A stretch of DNA of 34,444 bases from Alphaproteobacteria bacterium (GCA_029289325.1 JARFTV010000023.1:25586-60029); one strand, 5' to 3'; positions 18,028-26,934 are shown, numbered from the stretch's first letter. Made by a program: numbers and translations. Notes: generated by a model not told the origin, from the sequence alone.

Positions 18028-18857
18028 CTCAGTCCCTGCATCGCCACGCCCGCCTGCGTCGCCGCCATGCTGGTGGGATAGCGCAGGCCCACTTCGGCCA
18101 GGGTCACGCAGGCCTCGGGCACCTGTCCCAGCGCCCCCAGCCCCTCACCCAGCTTCAGCAGCGCATCCGGGGCCATCGGCCCCTCGGGCGCGGCCGAAAA
18201 GGCATCCAGATAGGCCCGCGCCGCCCCGGATGTGTCGCCCAGCTGCGATAGCGCATCGCCGCGCAGGAAATGCGCCTCGGGGATCAGCGGCCCGCCAGGA
18301 TAGGATTGGGCATAGGTCGCAAAGAGGTCCGCGGCGGCACGAAAGTCACCGGAACCGAGCACCCCCTTGGCCCGGTCAAAGTCTTCCTGTTCCGCCACTG
18401 CCAGTTCCGCCCCGCCAGCCGCCGAGGGGGGCGCGCCGATCACCACCGGGTCCGCCGCCGGTGCCGGAGCAGAGGCCGTGCCCCCGCCCAGCGTCGGGGT
18501 CGCGCCCAGATTGCCCGGATCGCAGCCCTCGGTCACCTCGCACAGGCGATACTCGATATCGCCGATCCGGTTCGTCCCGTCCGAGACGACCCGGTTCAGC
18601 TTCAGCTCGACCTCTTCGGTCCGCGCGGTCAGCCGGGCCAGTGTCGCCTCGATCGTGTCCATCCGCGTCAGCGCATCGCCCCCCGCCGCGCCGCTTGTCG
18701 CGGCCCCGGTCGAGACAAGCTCGGCCTTGAGCGCATTGAACTCGGCGGCCAGCGCGTTCAGTTCGGCACGAATGTCGGCCAGCGTCTGTGCGCGGTCCTG
18801 GGCGTGACCCAGGACCGGCAACAGGCACAGCGCGGCAGTCAGGGCAAGACGCCGCAT
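18018..18857 (-). CDS. ybgF: Tol-Pal system protein YbgF (CpoB)
   Basis: A 279-residue periplasmic protein. Signal peptide MRRLALTAALCLLPVLGHAQ with a likely cleavage after GHA; then a coiled-coil segment (about 25-95, heptad-like LADIRAELNALAAEFNALKAEL), a Pro/Ala/Gly linker (about 115-150) and C-terminal TPR repeats (about 155-275: FDRAKGVLGSGDFRAAADLF, PEAHFLRGDALSQLGD). This is the CpoB/YbgF plan: trimerising coiled coil plus TolA-binding TPRs, coordinating outer-membrane constriction with peptidoglycan synthesis. It lies four nt after pal and overlaps tilS. Two cysteines (RLCEVTEGCD, near 105-112) could form a disulfide in the linker region. Confidence 0.93.
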   Translation of the reverse strand: MRRLALTAALCLLPVLGHAQDRAQTLADIRAELNALAAEFNALKAELVSTGAATSGAAGGDALTRMDTIEATLARLTARTEEVELKLNRVVSDGTNRIGDIEYRLCEVTEGCDPGNLGATPTLGGGTASAPAPAADPVVIGAPPSAAGGAELAVAEQEDFDRAKGVLGSGDFRAAADLFATYAQSYPGGPLIPEAHFLRGDALSQLGDTSGAARAYLDAFSAAPEGPMAPDALLKLGEGLGALGQVPEACVTLAEVGLRYPTSMAATQAGVAMQGLRCQ

Positions 18858-18861
18858 CGGC

Positions 18862-19395
18862 TCAGACGCCCGCGCCCGCCGACAGCACCGTCACCGCGCG
18901 ACGGTTCTGCTGGTAGCAGGCCTCGTTCGAGCAGACCTCGATCGGGCGCTCCTTGCCATAGCTGATCGTGCGCAGCCGGTTCGCCGGGACACCCTGGCTG
19001 ATCAGGAAGTTCTGCACCGAGGCCGCGCGGCGCGCGCCCAGAGCAAGGTTGTATTCCCGCGTGCCCTGTTCGTCGGCATGGCCTTCGATGATGGCGGCAT
19101 AGCCCGGATTGGTCAGCAGCCACTGCGCCTGGGCGGTCAGGATCTGCCGGGCCTCGGGGCTCAGCGTGGACTGGTCCACCGCGAACAGCACGCGATCACC
19201 GACGCGCTGGTTGAAGTAGGCGATGGACGACGGGTTGTTCGGGTCGCCAAGGCCCGTGGTGTCGATGCCGCCCATCCCCGCGCCGCCGGGGCCACCCGCC
19301 CCGCCAGGGCCGCCCGCGCCATAGCGGTCGGGATTCTTGCAGGCCGCGAGGCCCAGGACAGCGATCAGGAGAATCGATTTCGCAGCAAGGCTCAT
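18862..19395 (-). CDS. pal: peptidoglycan-associated lipoprotein Pal
   Basis: A 177-residue outer-membrane lipoprotein. Lipobox GLAAC with Cys19, then a flexible Gly/Pro/Ala linker with repeated GGPGGA units (about 26-43), then an OmpA-type domain (about 65-172). Peptidoglycan-binding residues are in EGHADEQGTREYNLALGARRA and the fold motif SYGKERPIEVC is intact. Pal anchors the outer membrane to the wall and is moved to the septum by TolB and TolQRA. A pair of cysteines (EVCSNEACYQQNRRA) near 160-165 is a common alphaproteobacterial feature. It lies 84 nt after tolB, with an 8-bp GC hairpin in the gap. Confidence 0.97.
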   Translation of the reverse strand: MSLAAKSILLIAVLGLAACKNPDRYGAGGPGGAGGPGGAGMGGIDTTGLGDPNNPSSIAYFNQRVGDRVLFAVDQSTLSPEARQILTAQAQWLLTNPGYAAIIEGHADEQGTREYNLALGARRAASVQNFLISQGVPANRLRTISYGKERPIEVCSNEACYQQNRRAVTVLSAGAGV

Positions 19396-19445
19396 CGGGG
19401 GGCATCCTTCTTGTATGCTCGATTGCAGGGCAGAGTATCAGCTTT

Positions 19446-19471
19446 GCGCCGCCAGGGAAATCCGGCGGCGC
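19446..19471 (-). promoter_or_regulatory. hairpin between tolB and pal
   Basis: GCGCCGCC (19446-19453) pairs perfectly with GGCGGCGC (19464-19471) around a 10-nt loop. There is no U-run, so it is more likely an mRNA processing or stability element letting Pal be made in excess of TolB than a full terminator. Function is inferred. Confidence 0.4.
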
Positions 19472-19479
19472 GTCACGTT

Positions 19480-20817
19480 TTACGGCAAAAGCGGCGACCA
19501 GGCCGGGTCCGAGGCCGGGCCGTCGGTCGGGATCTGCTTGAGGTTCCGGCCGGTGATGTCGACCGACCACAGGCTTGCCTGCCCGCCGCCGCCGCTGGTC
19601 TCGCGGGTGAACATCAGGACGCGCCCGTTCGGTGCCCAGGTCGGGCCCTCGTCCAGGAAGCTGGCGGTCAGCAGGCGTTCTTCCGACCCGTCGGTGCGCA
19701 TCACGCCGATGTGGAACCGGCCCTGATGCTGCTTGGTGAAGGCGATATAGTCGCCGCGCGGGCTCCAGACCGGGGTGCCATAGCGCCCCGCCCCGCCGGA
19801 AATCCGCGTCCCCTCGCCACCGCTGGCCGGCATGACATAGATCTGCGGCGTGCCGGTGCGGTCGCTTTCAAAGACGATCTGGCTGCCATCCGGGCTGTAG
19901 GACGGCGCGGTTTCGATCGAGGGCGCGTTGGTCAGCTGCCGCAACTGCCCCGAGGACAGGGACAGGGCATAGATGTCGGTATTCCCGCCCCGCTCCAGAC
20001 TGAAGACCACCGTCTGCCCATCGGGCGAGAAGCGCGGCGCGAAGGTCATGGTGCCGGGCTGTTCGTCCAGCGTCTGACGGCGCAGGGTCGCCACATCCAT
20101 CAGGGTGATCCGGGGAAAGCCGGTCTCATAGCTGGTATAGAGGATGCGGTCACCCTGGGGCGAGAAGCGCGGCGCCAGCACGATGGACGAGCTGTCGGTG
20201 AGATAGGCGACATTCGCGCCGTCGTAATCCATCACCGCCAGCCGCTTCAGGCGCTGGTTCTTCGGCCCGGATTCGCTGACAAAGACCACCCGGCTGTCGA
20301 AATAGCCGCCTTCGCCGGTGATCTTGGAATAGACCACGTCCGCGACCTTGTGCGCCATCCGCCGCCAGCCCTGGGTCGTGCCCGCGAACTGCAGCGCCGC
20401 GCCCTCCATCGTCGTGCCGTTGAACACGTCATAGGCGCGGAACTTGACCGAGATCCGGTCGCCCGAGACCGTGACCGCCCCGGTCACCAGCACCTGGGCA
20501 TTGATCGCCTTCCAGTCCTCGAACGCGATGGGGGCGTCAAACCCCGTCACCCGGCTGATATGCGCCTCTTCCCCGATGGTGCGGAAAAAGCCCGTGCCCA
20601 CCAGGTCCGAGATGACCACCCGCGTGATCTCGCGCGCATAGTCTCCGGCCCCGCCCTCGTCGATGAAGGTCGGCACGGCGATCGGCATCGGCTCGATCAC
20701 GCCCGGCCCGATCACGATGCGCGGCGGCCCGCTCTGCGCCATGGCGGCAAAGGCCCCGCCAAGGCCAAGCGCCAGGGCCAGAAGGGCGGCGAAAGCAGTT
20801 CTCATGGGTCTTGTCAT
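19480..20817 (-). CDS. tolB: Tol-Pal system periplasmic protein TolB
   Basis: About 445 residues. Signal peptide with a hydrophobic core ([20 protein letters not shown]), an N-terminal TolB domain (about 30-160; [34 protein letters not shown]), then a six-bladed PD40 beta-propeller with repeated FSPDG/YSPDG units ([60 protein letters not shown]). TolB binds Pal and TolA in the periplasm. Three in-frame ATGs lie at 20824-20826, 20815-20817 and 20803-20805; I prefer the middle one because GGAG lies 10 nt before it, whereas it is too close to the first. Any of the three leaves a working signal peptide. Confidence 0.93.
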   Translation of the reverse strand: MTRPMRTAFAALLALALGLGGAFAAMAQSGPPRIVIGPGVIEPMPIAVPTFIDEGGAGDYAREITRVVISDLVGTGFFRTIGEEAHISRVTGFDAPIAFEDWKAINAQVLVTGAVTVSGDRISVKFRAYDVFNGTTMEGAALQFAGTTQGWRRMAHKVADVVYSKITGEGGYFDSRVVFVSESGPKNQRLKRLAVMDYDGANVAYLTDSSSIVLAPRFSPQGDRILYTSYETGFPRITLMDVATLRRQTLDEQPGTMTFAPRFSPDGQTVVFSLERGGNTDIYALSLSSGQLRQLTNAPSIETAPSYSPDGSQIVFESDRTGTPQIYVMPASGGEGTRISGGAGRYGTPVWSPRGDYIAFTKQHQGRFHIGVMRTDGSEERLLTASFLDEGPTWAPNGRVLMFTRETSGGGGQASLWSVDITGRNLKQIPTDGPASDPAWSPLLP

Positions 20818-20897
20818 CGGCCTCATGCTCCGTTCTTGGTTCCGTTGCCCGCCTGCCCAGCGGGGAGAGAAGGGGAAAACCCCGCAGATGTTCCCGG

Positions 20898-21992
20898 TCA
20901 TCGCGCGCGCATCCCGTTGGCGTCGAAGACCAGCTCCAGCACGCGCCAGGTCTCGTACTTGTCCGGCGGCAGCGGAATGCCGCCCTCGGCATGGGTCCGG
21001 TTCACCGCCCGCCGCGCGATGGAAAAGAGGTTCTCCACCGCCGCCTGCGTCGGCCCGTTCGACTCGATCAACTGAAAGTCGATCGGCCGCCCGTCCGGCC
21101 CGAAGGTCACCCGGATCACCACCATCGTCGAAAGCACATCGGTCGAGGCCGCACCCAGGTTCCACCGCCGCGCGATGGCGGACGAGATATTCCCCATCTC
21201 CCCCCCGGTCAGCGGCGGGCCCAGCGGGCGGTTCTGGCCCCCGGTCTGTGCCGTCTCGACCGGCGTTTCCACCGCTTCGCCCAAGAGCGCGTCGATGGCA
21301 TCCTGCGTCGCGGCATTGTCCACCGGCTGCGCGGGCGGCTCTTCGCGCGGCTGTTCCCTCGGCACTTCGCGCGGGGGTTCGGCTGCGGCCACCTCTGGCT
21401 GCGGCGCGGGGCGCGCGGGCTTGGCGCGCGGCCGGAGCGAGGTCGTCATCCCCGTCTCCTCGCGCTGATTCTGGTTCGCCTCGGTCAGCGTGACGTCACC
21501 GGTGTCCCGGGCCACGGTTTCCTCGGTCGGCGGCTGCTCGATCACCTGTTCCGCAGCCGGATCCTCTGCCACCGCGGGCGTGGGCGTGTCCGAGGCCTCG
21601 GCTTCGCTTTCAGGCTGCACCGGATCGGGAGCGATGATCTCCTCAGCCTCGGCCAGCGGCTGGATCTCGGTCGATTCGGAATCCAGCGCCTGCTCGGTCT
21701 CGGCCTGCATGAAATCGCTTGGCTGCGGCACGACCTCCGGCTCGGGCCCGGGCTCGGGCGGCGGCTCCGGCCGCGCCTGCGGCCGCAGCGGCGCGGGCTC
21801 CGGCGCCGGCGCCGCGGTCGCGGCCTGCTGCATCGCGTCGAACTCCGCGCTCGACACGAAATCGACCGAGGTCAGCACGATCTCCTGCGGCGGCGCAGGC
21901 GAGAACAGCCAGTCGCCGACCAGCACCCAGAGGATCACCCCCGCATGCCCGATCGCCGAGACCACCGTCCCCGTCTGAAACCGCGTTTCCAT
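20898..21992 (-). CDS. tolA: TolA-like protein of the Tol-Pal system
   Basis: A 364-residue TonB/TolA-type protein. One N-terminal membrane helix (about 8-30, [19 protein letters not shown]) anchors it beside TolQR; a long low-complexity periplasmic arm (about 55-250) rich in Pro, Glu, Ala and Gln follows; the C-terminal domain (about 265-364) has the TolA/TonB-like pattern [21 protein letters not shown] and [10 protein letters not shown]. The arm is Pro/Glu-rich rather than the Ala/Lys helix of E. coli TolA, a common alphaproteobacterial variant. Position between tolR (5 nt upstream) and tolB fixes the identity. It transmits proton-motive-force energy from TolQR to Pal/TolB. Confidence 0.9.
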   Translation of the reverse strand: METRFQTGTVVSAIGHAGVILWVLVGDWLFSPAPPQEIVLTSVDFVSSAEFDAMQQAATAAPAPEPAPLRPQARPEPPPEPGPEPEVVPQPSDFMQAETEQALDSESTEIQPLAEAEEIIAPDPVQPESEAEASDTPTPAVAEDPAAEQVIEQPPTEETVARDTGDVTLTEANQNQREETGMTTSLRPRAKPARPAPQPEVAAAEPPREVPREQPREEPPAQPVDNAATQDAIDALLGEAVETPVETAQTGGQNRPLGPPLTGGEMGNISSAIARRWNLGAASTDVLSTMVVIRVTFGPDGRPIDFQLIESNGPTQAAVENLFSIARRAVNRTHAEGGIPLPPDKYETWRVLELVFDANGMRAR

Positions 21993-21997
21993 CCGCC

Positions 21998-22495
21998 TCA
22001 GCCGTCCGTTCCGACGTTTGACGCGTCTCCCGCGCCAAAGCTTGGCCCCTCGGCATCGGTCACCAGACCGATCTGGTTGAACCCGCCCGCGTTCAGCGCG
22101 CCCATCACCTGCGCCACCCGCTGGTAGGGGACCGAGCCATCGGCCCGCAGGAACACCTTCTTCGAGGTCCGCTCGGCCGAGATCGCCCGCAGGCGCGGAA
22201 TCAGCTCGCCATCCGCGACCTCGGTGGTCTGGATCGCGATCCGGCCCTCGGCGGTGATGGTGATGGTCAGGGGTTCTTCCTGTTCGGTCGGCAAGGCGGC
22301 GGCGGCGGTCTTCGGCAGTTCCACCGGGACCCCGACCGTCAGCATGGGCGCGGCCACCATGAAGATGATGAGAAGCACCAGCATCACGTCCACGAAGGGC
22401 GTGACGTTGATCTCGCTCATCGCAGCGGACTTGCCCCGCCGACGGCCGCGCCGCCCGCCGCCGCCGCCTTCGGATTTCACCACCCCCGCGCCCAT
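21998..22495 (-). CDS. tolR: Tol-Pal system protein TolR
   Basis: A 165-residue ExbD/TolR-family protein. A basic and Gly-rich N-terminus (residues 9-23, many Gly and Arg) precedes SEINVTPFVDVMLVLLIIFMV, the single membrane helix carrying the proton-channel Asp (Asp36). The periplasmic domain (about 60-150) includes VFLRADGSVPYQRVAQVMGALNAGGF, typical of the family. TolR sits in the TolQ pentamer and converts proton flow to TolA movement. It begins three nt after tolQ and ends five nt before tolA. Confidence 0.96.
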   Translation of the reverse strand: MGAGVVKSEGGGGGRRGRRRGKSAAMSEINVTPFVDVMLVLLIIFMVAAPMLTVGVPVELPKTAAAALPTEQEEPLTITITAEGRIAIQTTEVADGELIPRLRAISAERTSKKVFLRADGSVPYQRVAQVMGALNAGGFNQIGLVTDAEGPSFGAGDASNVGTDG

Positions 22496-22498
22496 GGA

Positions 22499-23194
22499 TC
22501 AGGAATCCAGCTGGCGCGACAGGATCGTCGCGAATTCGTCGGCAAAGCTCTCATAGCCGCCGACGATCCGCTCGCTGTCGGCATTCAGCTTGTTGTAGAA
22601 CACCACCGCCGGAATGGCCGCGACCAGACCGACCCCGGTCGCCAGCAGCGCCTCGGCAATGCCGGGGGCCACGACGGCGAGGTTGGTGTTGTTGCTGATG
22701 GCGATCTGCTCGAAACTGTGCTTGATCCCCCAGACCGTGCCAAAGAGGCCGATGAACGGCGCGGTCGATCCGGTGGTGGCCAGGAAGCTCAGGCCCTGGC
22801 TCAGGCTCTCGCTTTCGCGCGCGATGGCCACGTTCATCGCCCGGTCGATCCGCGCCTGCGCGCCTGCGATCAGCCCGCCGTCCTGCTTGTGGCTCCGCCG
22901 CCATTCCAGCATCCCGGCCGCGAAGATCTTTTCCGACTGGCCCTGCGGGTCCGGCCCGATCTTCTCGAACAATTCGTCCAGCGGCTCGCCCGACCAGAAG
23001 GCGCGGTCGAAGATCGTCGCCTCGCCGCGGGCCTTGCGATACTGGATATGCTTCTGGATGATGATCGCCCAGGACCAGAACGACATGACCAGCAGCATGA
23101 TCATGACGATCTTCACCGTCAGCGTTGCACGTGCAAAAAGGGCGAGCATGGAGAAATCAATCTCCTGCGCCATCGCAAGGGTTTCCGTTTCCAT
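22499..23194 (-). CDS. tolQ: Tol-Pal system protein TolQ
   Basis: A 231-residue MotA/TolQ/ExbB-family protein with three membrane helices: about 15-45 (ATLTVKIVMIMLLVMSFWSW), about 135-160 (LATTGSTAPFIGLFGTVWGI) and about 170-195 (ALLATGVGLVAAIPAVVFYN). The TGSTAPFIGLFGTVWGI and ATGVGLVAAIPA signatures line the proton path. The chosen ATG (23192-23194) gives METETLAMAQEIDFSML; an internal Met eight residues later is a possible alternative. A sigma70-type promoter is visible 48 bp upstream, so tolQRAB-pal may start here independently of ybgC. Confidence 0.97.
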   Translation of the reverse strand: METETLAMAQEIDFSMLALFARATLTVKIVMIMLLVMSFWSWAIIIQKHIQYRKARGEATIFDRAFWSGEPLDELFEKIGPDPQGQSEKIFAAGMLEWRRSHKQDGGLIAGAQARIDRAMNVAIARESESLSQGLSFLATTGSTAPFIGLFGTVWGIKHSFEQIAISNNTNLAVVAPGIAEALLATGVGLVAAIPAVVFYNKLNADSERIVGGYESFADEFATILSRQLDS

Positions 23195-23242
23195 ACGCCT
23201 GCTCTTGTTGATCGGGCCGTTTCTTCGGCTCCGTTAGCGCTG

Positions 23243-23272
23243 ATTCTAGCAAGAGTGCAGGGGGAATGCCAA
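23243..23272 (-). promoter_or_regulatory. tolQ: putative sigma70 promoter of tolQ
   Basis: On the minus strand TTGGCA (23267-23272) and TAGAAT (23243-23248) are 18 bp apart, and TGC directly precedes TAGAAT, an extended -10. It lies in the 187-bp gap between ybgC and tolQ. Good match to consensus by eye; not tested against the background rate of such hits. Confidence 0.5.
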
Positions 23273-23381
23273 CACAACTCTGTGGGCGGCGGGGATTTGC
23301 CCGCGCGTGACCGCTGGCAACGGCACCCCGGCCCCCTCCTCGTTCGACTTCGTCTCCTCGTCGGCGCGCCCCGTCGGTGCC

Positions 23382-23786
23382 CTAATGCACCGGACCCGCC
23401 AGCCGCGCCCGCACCTCGGCCGGCAGCCGCGCCGCATGGCCGTCCTCCCCCAGGCAGACCAGCGTCACAACCGCGGCAAACAGCCGCTCGCCGCCGCGCA
23501 GGACCACCTGTTCCAGCACGATCCGCGCCCCGCCCAGCCCCTGCAGGACCGTCTCGACCACCAGATCGTCGCCAAACTTCGCCGGCCGCAGATAGTCCGC
23601 CTCGACCCGGCGCACCGCAAAGACAATGCCAGTCGCCGCCCGCAGCGCCATCTGGTCCACCCCAAGGCTCGCGACCCATTCGGTCCGGGCGCGTTCGATG
23701 AACTTCAGGTAATTGGCGTAATAGACGATCCCGGCCAGATCGGTGTCCTCGTAATAGACACGGGTGCGGAACTGGTGCGGGATCAT
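23382..23786 (-). CDS. ybgC: YbgC-type acyl-CoA thioesterase of the Tol-Pal operon
   Basis: A 134-residue hot-dog fold thioesterase. The N-terminus RVYYEDTDLAGIVYYANYLKFIERARTEW contains the catalytic Asp region (Asp14/Asp16) and the YbgC signature, with Tyr in place of the His seen in E. coli YbgC after GVVY. YbgC hydrolyses short-chain or phospholipid-related acyl thioesters and is usually the first gene of the tol-pal operon, as here. The ATG at 23784-23786 (MIPHQFRTRV) is chosen over an upstream frame of 29 residues that has no family similarity. A 15-bp palindrome lies about 117 bp upstream. Confidence 0.93.
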   Translation of the reverse strand: MIPHQFRTRVYYEDTDLAGIVYYANYLKFIERARTEWVASLGVDQMALRAATGIVFAVRRVEADYLRPAKFGDDLVVETVLQGLGGARIVLEQVVLRGGERLFAAVVTLVCLGEDGHAARLPAEVRARLAGPVH

Positions 23787-23902
23787 GCTCTCACTCTTGC
23801 GGCCTCCGGCGCAGGCTAGGCGCTCGGTCCTCGACCTGCAAGCCGTTAAGAAACTCCTAACGCCCACGGACAAGTCGTTGGAAAGGCTTGGCTATCCAGA
23901 AA

Positions 23903-23917
23903 TGTCCACCGTGGACA
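23903..23917. promoter_or_regulatory. 15-bp palindrome upstream of ybgC
   Basis: TGTCCAC-C-GTGGACA is a perfect inverted repeat with a one-base centre, located two bases after the stop of the preceding minus-strand gene and about 117 bp before ybgC. The tight centre suits a dimeric DNA-binding protein rather than an RNA hairpin. The protein is unknown. Confidence 0.4.
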
Positions 23918-23919
23918 GA

Positions 23920-24540
23920 TCAGCCCGACCGGACCCGCGCCGCCAGCCGCAGCGCATGGGAAGGATCCCGCGCCATGACCGGCAAGACCGGATCATAGCC
24001 CGCCCGGATCACCGCACCGATCTCCGGCCGCAGGATCACCCGCTCCCCCACCCGAGCCAGCGACGAGGCGCCGTCAAAGGCCCGATCCGACCACAGCAGG
24101 ATCGTCTGCACCGCCTGAGCCAGCGCCAGCGTCTCCGCCTCCATCGCCGCCAGCGCCGCATCCATCTTCAGAAAGACGAAGGCCGCCTTGATCGCCCCAT
24201 CCCGGTCGAAGCGGAAGATCCGGTACTGGTTCGCCCCCGCCGCCTCCAGCCGCGCCACAAGGCCCTCCAGCTCCGGCACCAGCCGCCCGAGGTCCTTGAC
24301 CTCCAGAAGCTCCGCCCAGTCCCGGAAGCAGAAGACCATCAGGTTCGCCCCAAGCTCCGGGTCCGTCTCGGCCATCCGGTGCCCGGCCAGCGCGACCACT
24401 GCCTCGAAGGCGCCCTTGAACACGGCCAGCGAGGCGTCCTCCACCCCGAACACGACCGGCACCAGCGGCCGCCCCCAGCGCGCGAACAGATACTGCCCGT
24501 CGGCACGGGTGAACAAAGCCTCGATCTCGCCCGGTCCCAT
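23920..24540 (-). CDS. unrecognised protein between ruvB and ybgC
   Basis: A 206-residue soluble protein with no signal peptide and no membrane segment. I recognise no domain. Visible features are an aromatic-rich N-terminus (ALFTRADGQYLFARWGRPLVPVVFGVED), a conserved-looking NLMVFCFRDWAELL segment (about 66-79), FRFDRDGAIKAAFVFLKMD (about 106-124) and a C-terminal VGERVILRPEIGAVIRAGYDPVLPV. The alternation of hydrophobic strands and helices suggests an alpha/beta fold. The ATG at 24538-24540 is chosen over an upstream 21-residue extension rich in Arg/Gly. Codon use is like the neighbours, so it looks native. It is transcribed in line with ruvB and ybgC, but spaced from ruvB by a hairpin-bearing 174-bp gap. 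Function unknown. Confidence 0.8.
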   Translation of the reverse strand: MGPGEIEALFTRADGQYLFARWGRPLVPVVFGVEDASLAVFKGAFEAVVALAGHRMAETDPELGANLMVFCFRDWAELLEVKDLGRLVPELEGLVARLEAAGANQYRIFRFDRDGAIKAAFVFLKMDAALAAMEAETLALAQAVQTILLWSDRAFDGASSLARVGERVILRPEIGAVIRAGYDPVLPVMARDPSHALRLAARVRSG

Positions 24541-24631
24541 TGCGCCCCTCCAGTCAGACCCGCGCCCGCTAGCACTCGGCCAGCGACCGGGCAAGATCGG
24601 CATTCTCTGTCTGCAAATATCCTCTGGGGGT

Positions 24632-24653
24632 TTGGGGGGCGAAGCGCCCCCAA
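24632..24653. terminator. GC-rich hairpin downstream of ruvB
   Basis: GGGGGCG (24635-24641) pairs with CGCCCCC (24645-24651) through seven GC pairs around a 3-nt loop, about 60 bp after the ruvB stop and 92 bp before the next gene. It is preceded by CTGCAAATATCC and a second G-run. No U-run follows on the minus strand, so termination is uncertain; the block looks like an intergenic repeat. Confidence 0.4.
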
Positions 24654-24698
24654 CGACCGAGGAGGAGGCGAAGGCCGACGACGAGAGGAAGGACTTGC

Positions 24699-24714
24699 GC
24701 GGAACGCGCTCCGC
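24699..24714 (-). terminator. short hairpin directly after ruvB
   Basis: GCGGA pairs with TCCGC around a 6-nt loop, starting at the base after the ruvB stop. Five base pairs only and no U-run, so this is a weak structure. Confidence 0.2.
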
Positions 24715-25740
24715 TCAGCTTCCGAACAGATCGCCCTGCCCCACCGCCTTCGGCGCCTCCAGGCCCAGATGCCGCCAGGCCTTCGTCCCCAGCATCCGGC
24801 CCCGGGGCGTCCGGAGGATCAGCCCCTGCTGCAAGAGGTAGGGCTCGATCACTTCCTCGATCGCATCCCTCGGCTCGGACAGGGCCGCCGCGATGGTCTC
24901 GACGCCCACCGGCCCGCCGCCGTAATTCTCGGCCAGCAGCGTCAGATACCGCCGGTCCGCCCCGTCGAGGCCAAGGTTGTCCACCGACAGCCGCGTCAGC
25001 GCCCGGTCCGCCAGCTCGCGGCTGATCCGTCCCCCCGCCTCGACCAGCGCGAAATCCGCCACCCGCCGCAGAAGCCGCCCCGCGATCCGGGGCGTTCCGC
25101 GCGCCCGGCGGGCGATCTCGCGGCAGCCTTCCGGGTCTGCCTGAAGCCCCATCAGCCGCGCGCCCCGGGCGACGATCTCGTACAACTCGGCCTCCGAGTA
25201 GAACTCCAAGCGCGTCGGGATGCCGAACCGGTCGCGCAAGGGGGTCGTCAACAGGCCAAGCCGTGTCGTAGCCCCCACCAGAGTGAAGGGCTGCAGGTCG
25301 ATCCGCACCGTCCGCGCCGCCGGCCCCTCGCCGATCACCAGGTCCAGCGCGAAATCCTCCAGCGCCGGGTACAGCACCTCCTCCACCACCGGGCTCAGCC
25401 GGTGAATCTCGTCGATGAACAGCACATCCCGCGGTTCAAGGTTGGTCAGGATCGCCGCCAGGTCGCCCGGTTTCGCCAGCACGGGACCCGAGGTCATCCG
25501 GAACCCCACCCCCAGCTCCCGCGCCATGATCTGCGCCAGCGTCGTCTTTCCAAGACCCGGAGGCCCGTGGAACAGCGTGTGGTCCATCGCCTCGCCGCGC
25601 ATCCGGGCGCTTTCGATGAACACCGCGAGGTTCGCCCGCGCATCGGCCTGGCCGATGAACTCGGCCAGCATCTGCGGGCGGAGCGCCCTGTCGGTGTCCT
25701 CGGGCAGCCTTTCCGGCCGCAAGGTCGGGTCCGAACTCAT
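24715..25740 (-). CDS. ruvB: Holliday junction branch migration ATPase RuvB
   Basis: A 341-residue AAA+ motor. Walker [10 protein letters not shown] (59-67), Walker B with sensor region [10 protein letters not shown] (about 115-124), sensor-1-like [19 protein letters not shown] with the arginine finger context, and the C-terminal winged-helix ([19 protein letters not shown]) are all present. RuvB forms hexameric rings either side of RuvA and pumps DNA through the junction. The start ATG overlaps the ruvA stop by four bases (25737-25740), so ruvA and ruvB are coupled. Length equals the family norm. Confidence 0.98.
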   Translation of the reverse strand: MSSDPTLRPERLPEDTDRALRPQMLAEFIGQADARANLAVFIESARMRGEAMDHTLFHGPPGLGKTTLAQIMARELGVGFRMTSGPVLAKPGDLAAILTNLEPRDVLFIDEIHRLSPVVEEVLYPALEDFALDLVIGEGPAARTVRIDLQPFTLVGATTRLGLLTTPLRDRFGIPTRLEFYSEAELYEIVARGARLMGLQADPEGCREIARRARGTPRIAGRLLRRVADFALVEAGGRISRELADRALTRLSVDNLGLDGADRRYLTLLAENYGGGPVGVETIAAALSEPRDAIEEVIEPYLLQQGLILRTPRGRMLGTKAWRHLGLEAPKAVGQGDLFGS

Positions 25741-26414
25741 TTCGGGGCCAGCACTTTCAGCGCCGCCCGGATCAGCGCGGCAGTGTCAGCCTCGGCCATA
25801 TCTCCCGCGACCGTGGCCACTGCCTGCGCCGCGTCGCCCTGGCCATAGCCAAGGTTCACCAGGGCGGACAGCGCATCGGCCGAGGCGGCCGCCCGCCGCG
25901 CGGCGCCGTCATCCGCCTTGGCGGCCTTGCGCGGCGCGGGGGCCGCAACCGGCTCCACCACCACGTCGTCGGCAACCGCCGCGCTGGCCAGCCCCACGCC
26001 ATGCGCCATCACTCCGGGCGCCTTCGCCTTCAGCTCGAGGATCACCCGCTGCGCGAGCTTTGGCCCCACGCCGGGCGCGGCCTGCACCGCCCGCGCATCG
26101 CCCAAAGTGATCGCGCGTCCCACGCCCTCGGCCCCCAGCGCACCAAGGATCGCCATCGAGGCCTTCGCGCCGACGCCCTGCACGGTCATCAGGAGCTTGT
26201 GCCACTCCTTCTCCAGCATGGTCGGGAAACCGAAGAGCTGCAAAAGATCCTCGCGCACCAGAAGGTCGGTATAAAGCGACACCGCCTCGCCGACCGGGGG
26301 CATGGCACGCAGCGTCCGCTCGCTGACATGAACGATATAGCCCACGCCGCGCACATCGATCAGAACATGGTCCGACCCGCGCCAGTCGAGCCGCCCGGAA
26401 ATCCGCCCGATCAC
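25737..26414 (-). CDS. ruvA: Holliday junction DNA helicase subunit RuvA
   Basis: A 225-residue protein with the three RuvA domains: N-terminal OB fold (about 1-64, [13 protein letters not shown] and [12 protein letters not shown]), helix-hairpin-helix domain (about 65-140, [17 protein letters not shown] and [19 protein letters not shown]), and the flexible linker plus C-terminal domain III (about 178-225, [22 protein letters not shown]) that contacts RuvB. The linker (about 145-178) is Ala/Val/Pro-rich and somewhat long. RuvA binds the four-way junction as a tetramer. It begins 10 nt after ruvC and overlaps ruvB by four bases. Confidence 0.97.
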   Translation of the reverse strand: MIGRISGRLDWRGSDHVLIDVRGVGYIVHVSERTLRAMPPVGEAVSLYTDLLVREDLLQLFGFPTMLEKEWHKLLMTVQGVGAKASMAILGALGAEGVGRAITLGDARAVQAAPGVGPKLAQRVILELKAKAPGVMAHGVGLASAAVADDVVVEPVAAPAPRKAAKADDGAARRAAASADALSALVNLGYGQGDAAQAVATVAGDMAEADTAALIRAALKVLAPK

Positions 26415-26424
26415 GAAACGACCC

Positions 26425-26934
26425 TCATCCCGCAGCCCTCAGCGCCGCCTGCAGCCGGCCGGACGACTGCACGTGATGTGCATGGCAGATCGCAACGGCC
26501 AGCGCGTCCGCCGCATCCGGCCCCGCGACCTTCACGCCGGGGAACTGCAACTTCACCATGTGATCCACCTGCACCTTGGCCGCATGACCGACGCCGACCA
26601 CCGTCTTCTTCACCGCATTGGGCGCATATTCCCCGACCGTCAGCCCGAACTGCGCCGGCACCAAGAGCGCGATTCCCCGCGCCTGGCCCAGTTTCAGCGT
26701 CGCCACCGCATCCTTGTTGACGAAAGTATGCTCCACCGCCGCCGCTTCGGGTTGCCAGGTCCGCAAGACTTCGGTCAGTTGGGCATGAAGCGACAGCAGA
26801 CGCACGGCAAGGTCGCCCTCGCTGCCATCGGAATGACAGATGCCATTCGCGACATGGCTAAGCCGCGAGCCCGCCACGTCGATCACCCCCCAGCCCAGGT
26901 TCCTGAGCCCCGGATCGATGCCGATGACCCGCAT
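26425..26934 (-). CDS. ruvC: Holliday junction resolvase RuvC
   Basis: A 169-residue dimeric endonuclease. The RNase H-like active site is visible: Asp7 in [16 protein letters not shown], the Glu in [14 protein letters not shown] (about 68-70), and the Asp pair in [14 protein letters not shown] (about 138-144). It cuts the junction symmetrically after RuvAB migration. The ATG at 26932-26934 is the family start; a 28-residue upstream extension is rejected. It heads the ruvC-ruvA-ruvB run. A sequence with one mismatch to the alphaproteobacterial LexA box GTTC-N7-GTTC lies 34 bp upstream. Confidence 0.97.
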   Translation of the reverse strand: MRVIGIDPGLRNLGWGVIDVAGSRLSHVANGICHSDGSEGDLAVRLLSLHAQLTEVLRTWQPEAAAVEHTFVNKDAVATLKLGQARGIALLVPAQFGLTVGEYAPNAVKKTVVGVGHAAKVQVDHMVKLQFPGVKVAGPDAADALAVAICHAHHVQSSGRLQAALRAAG

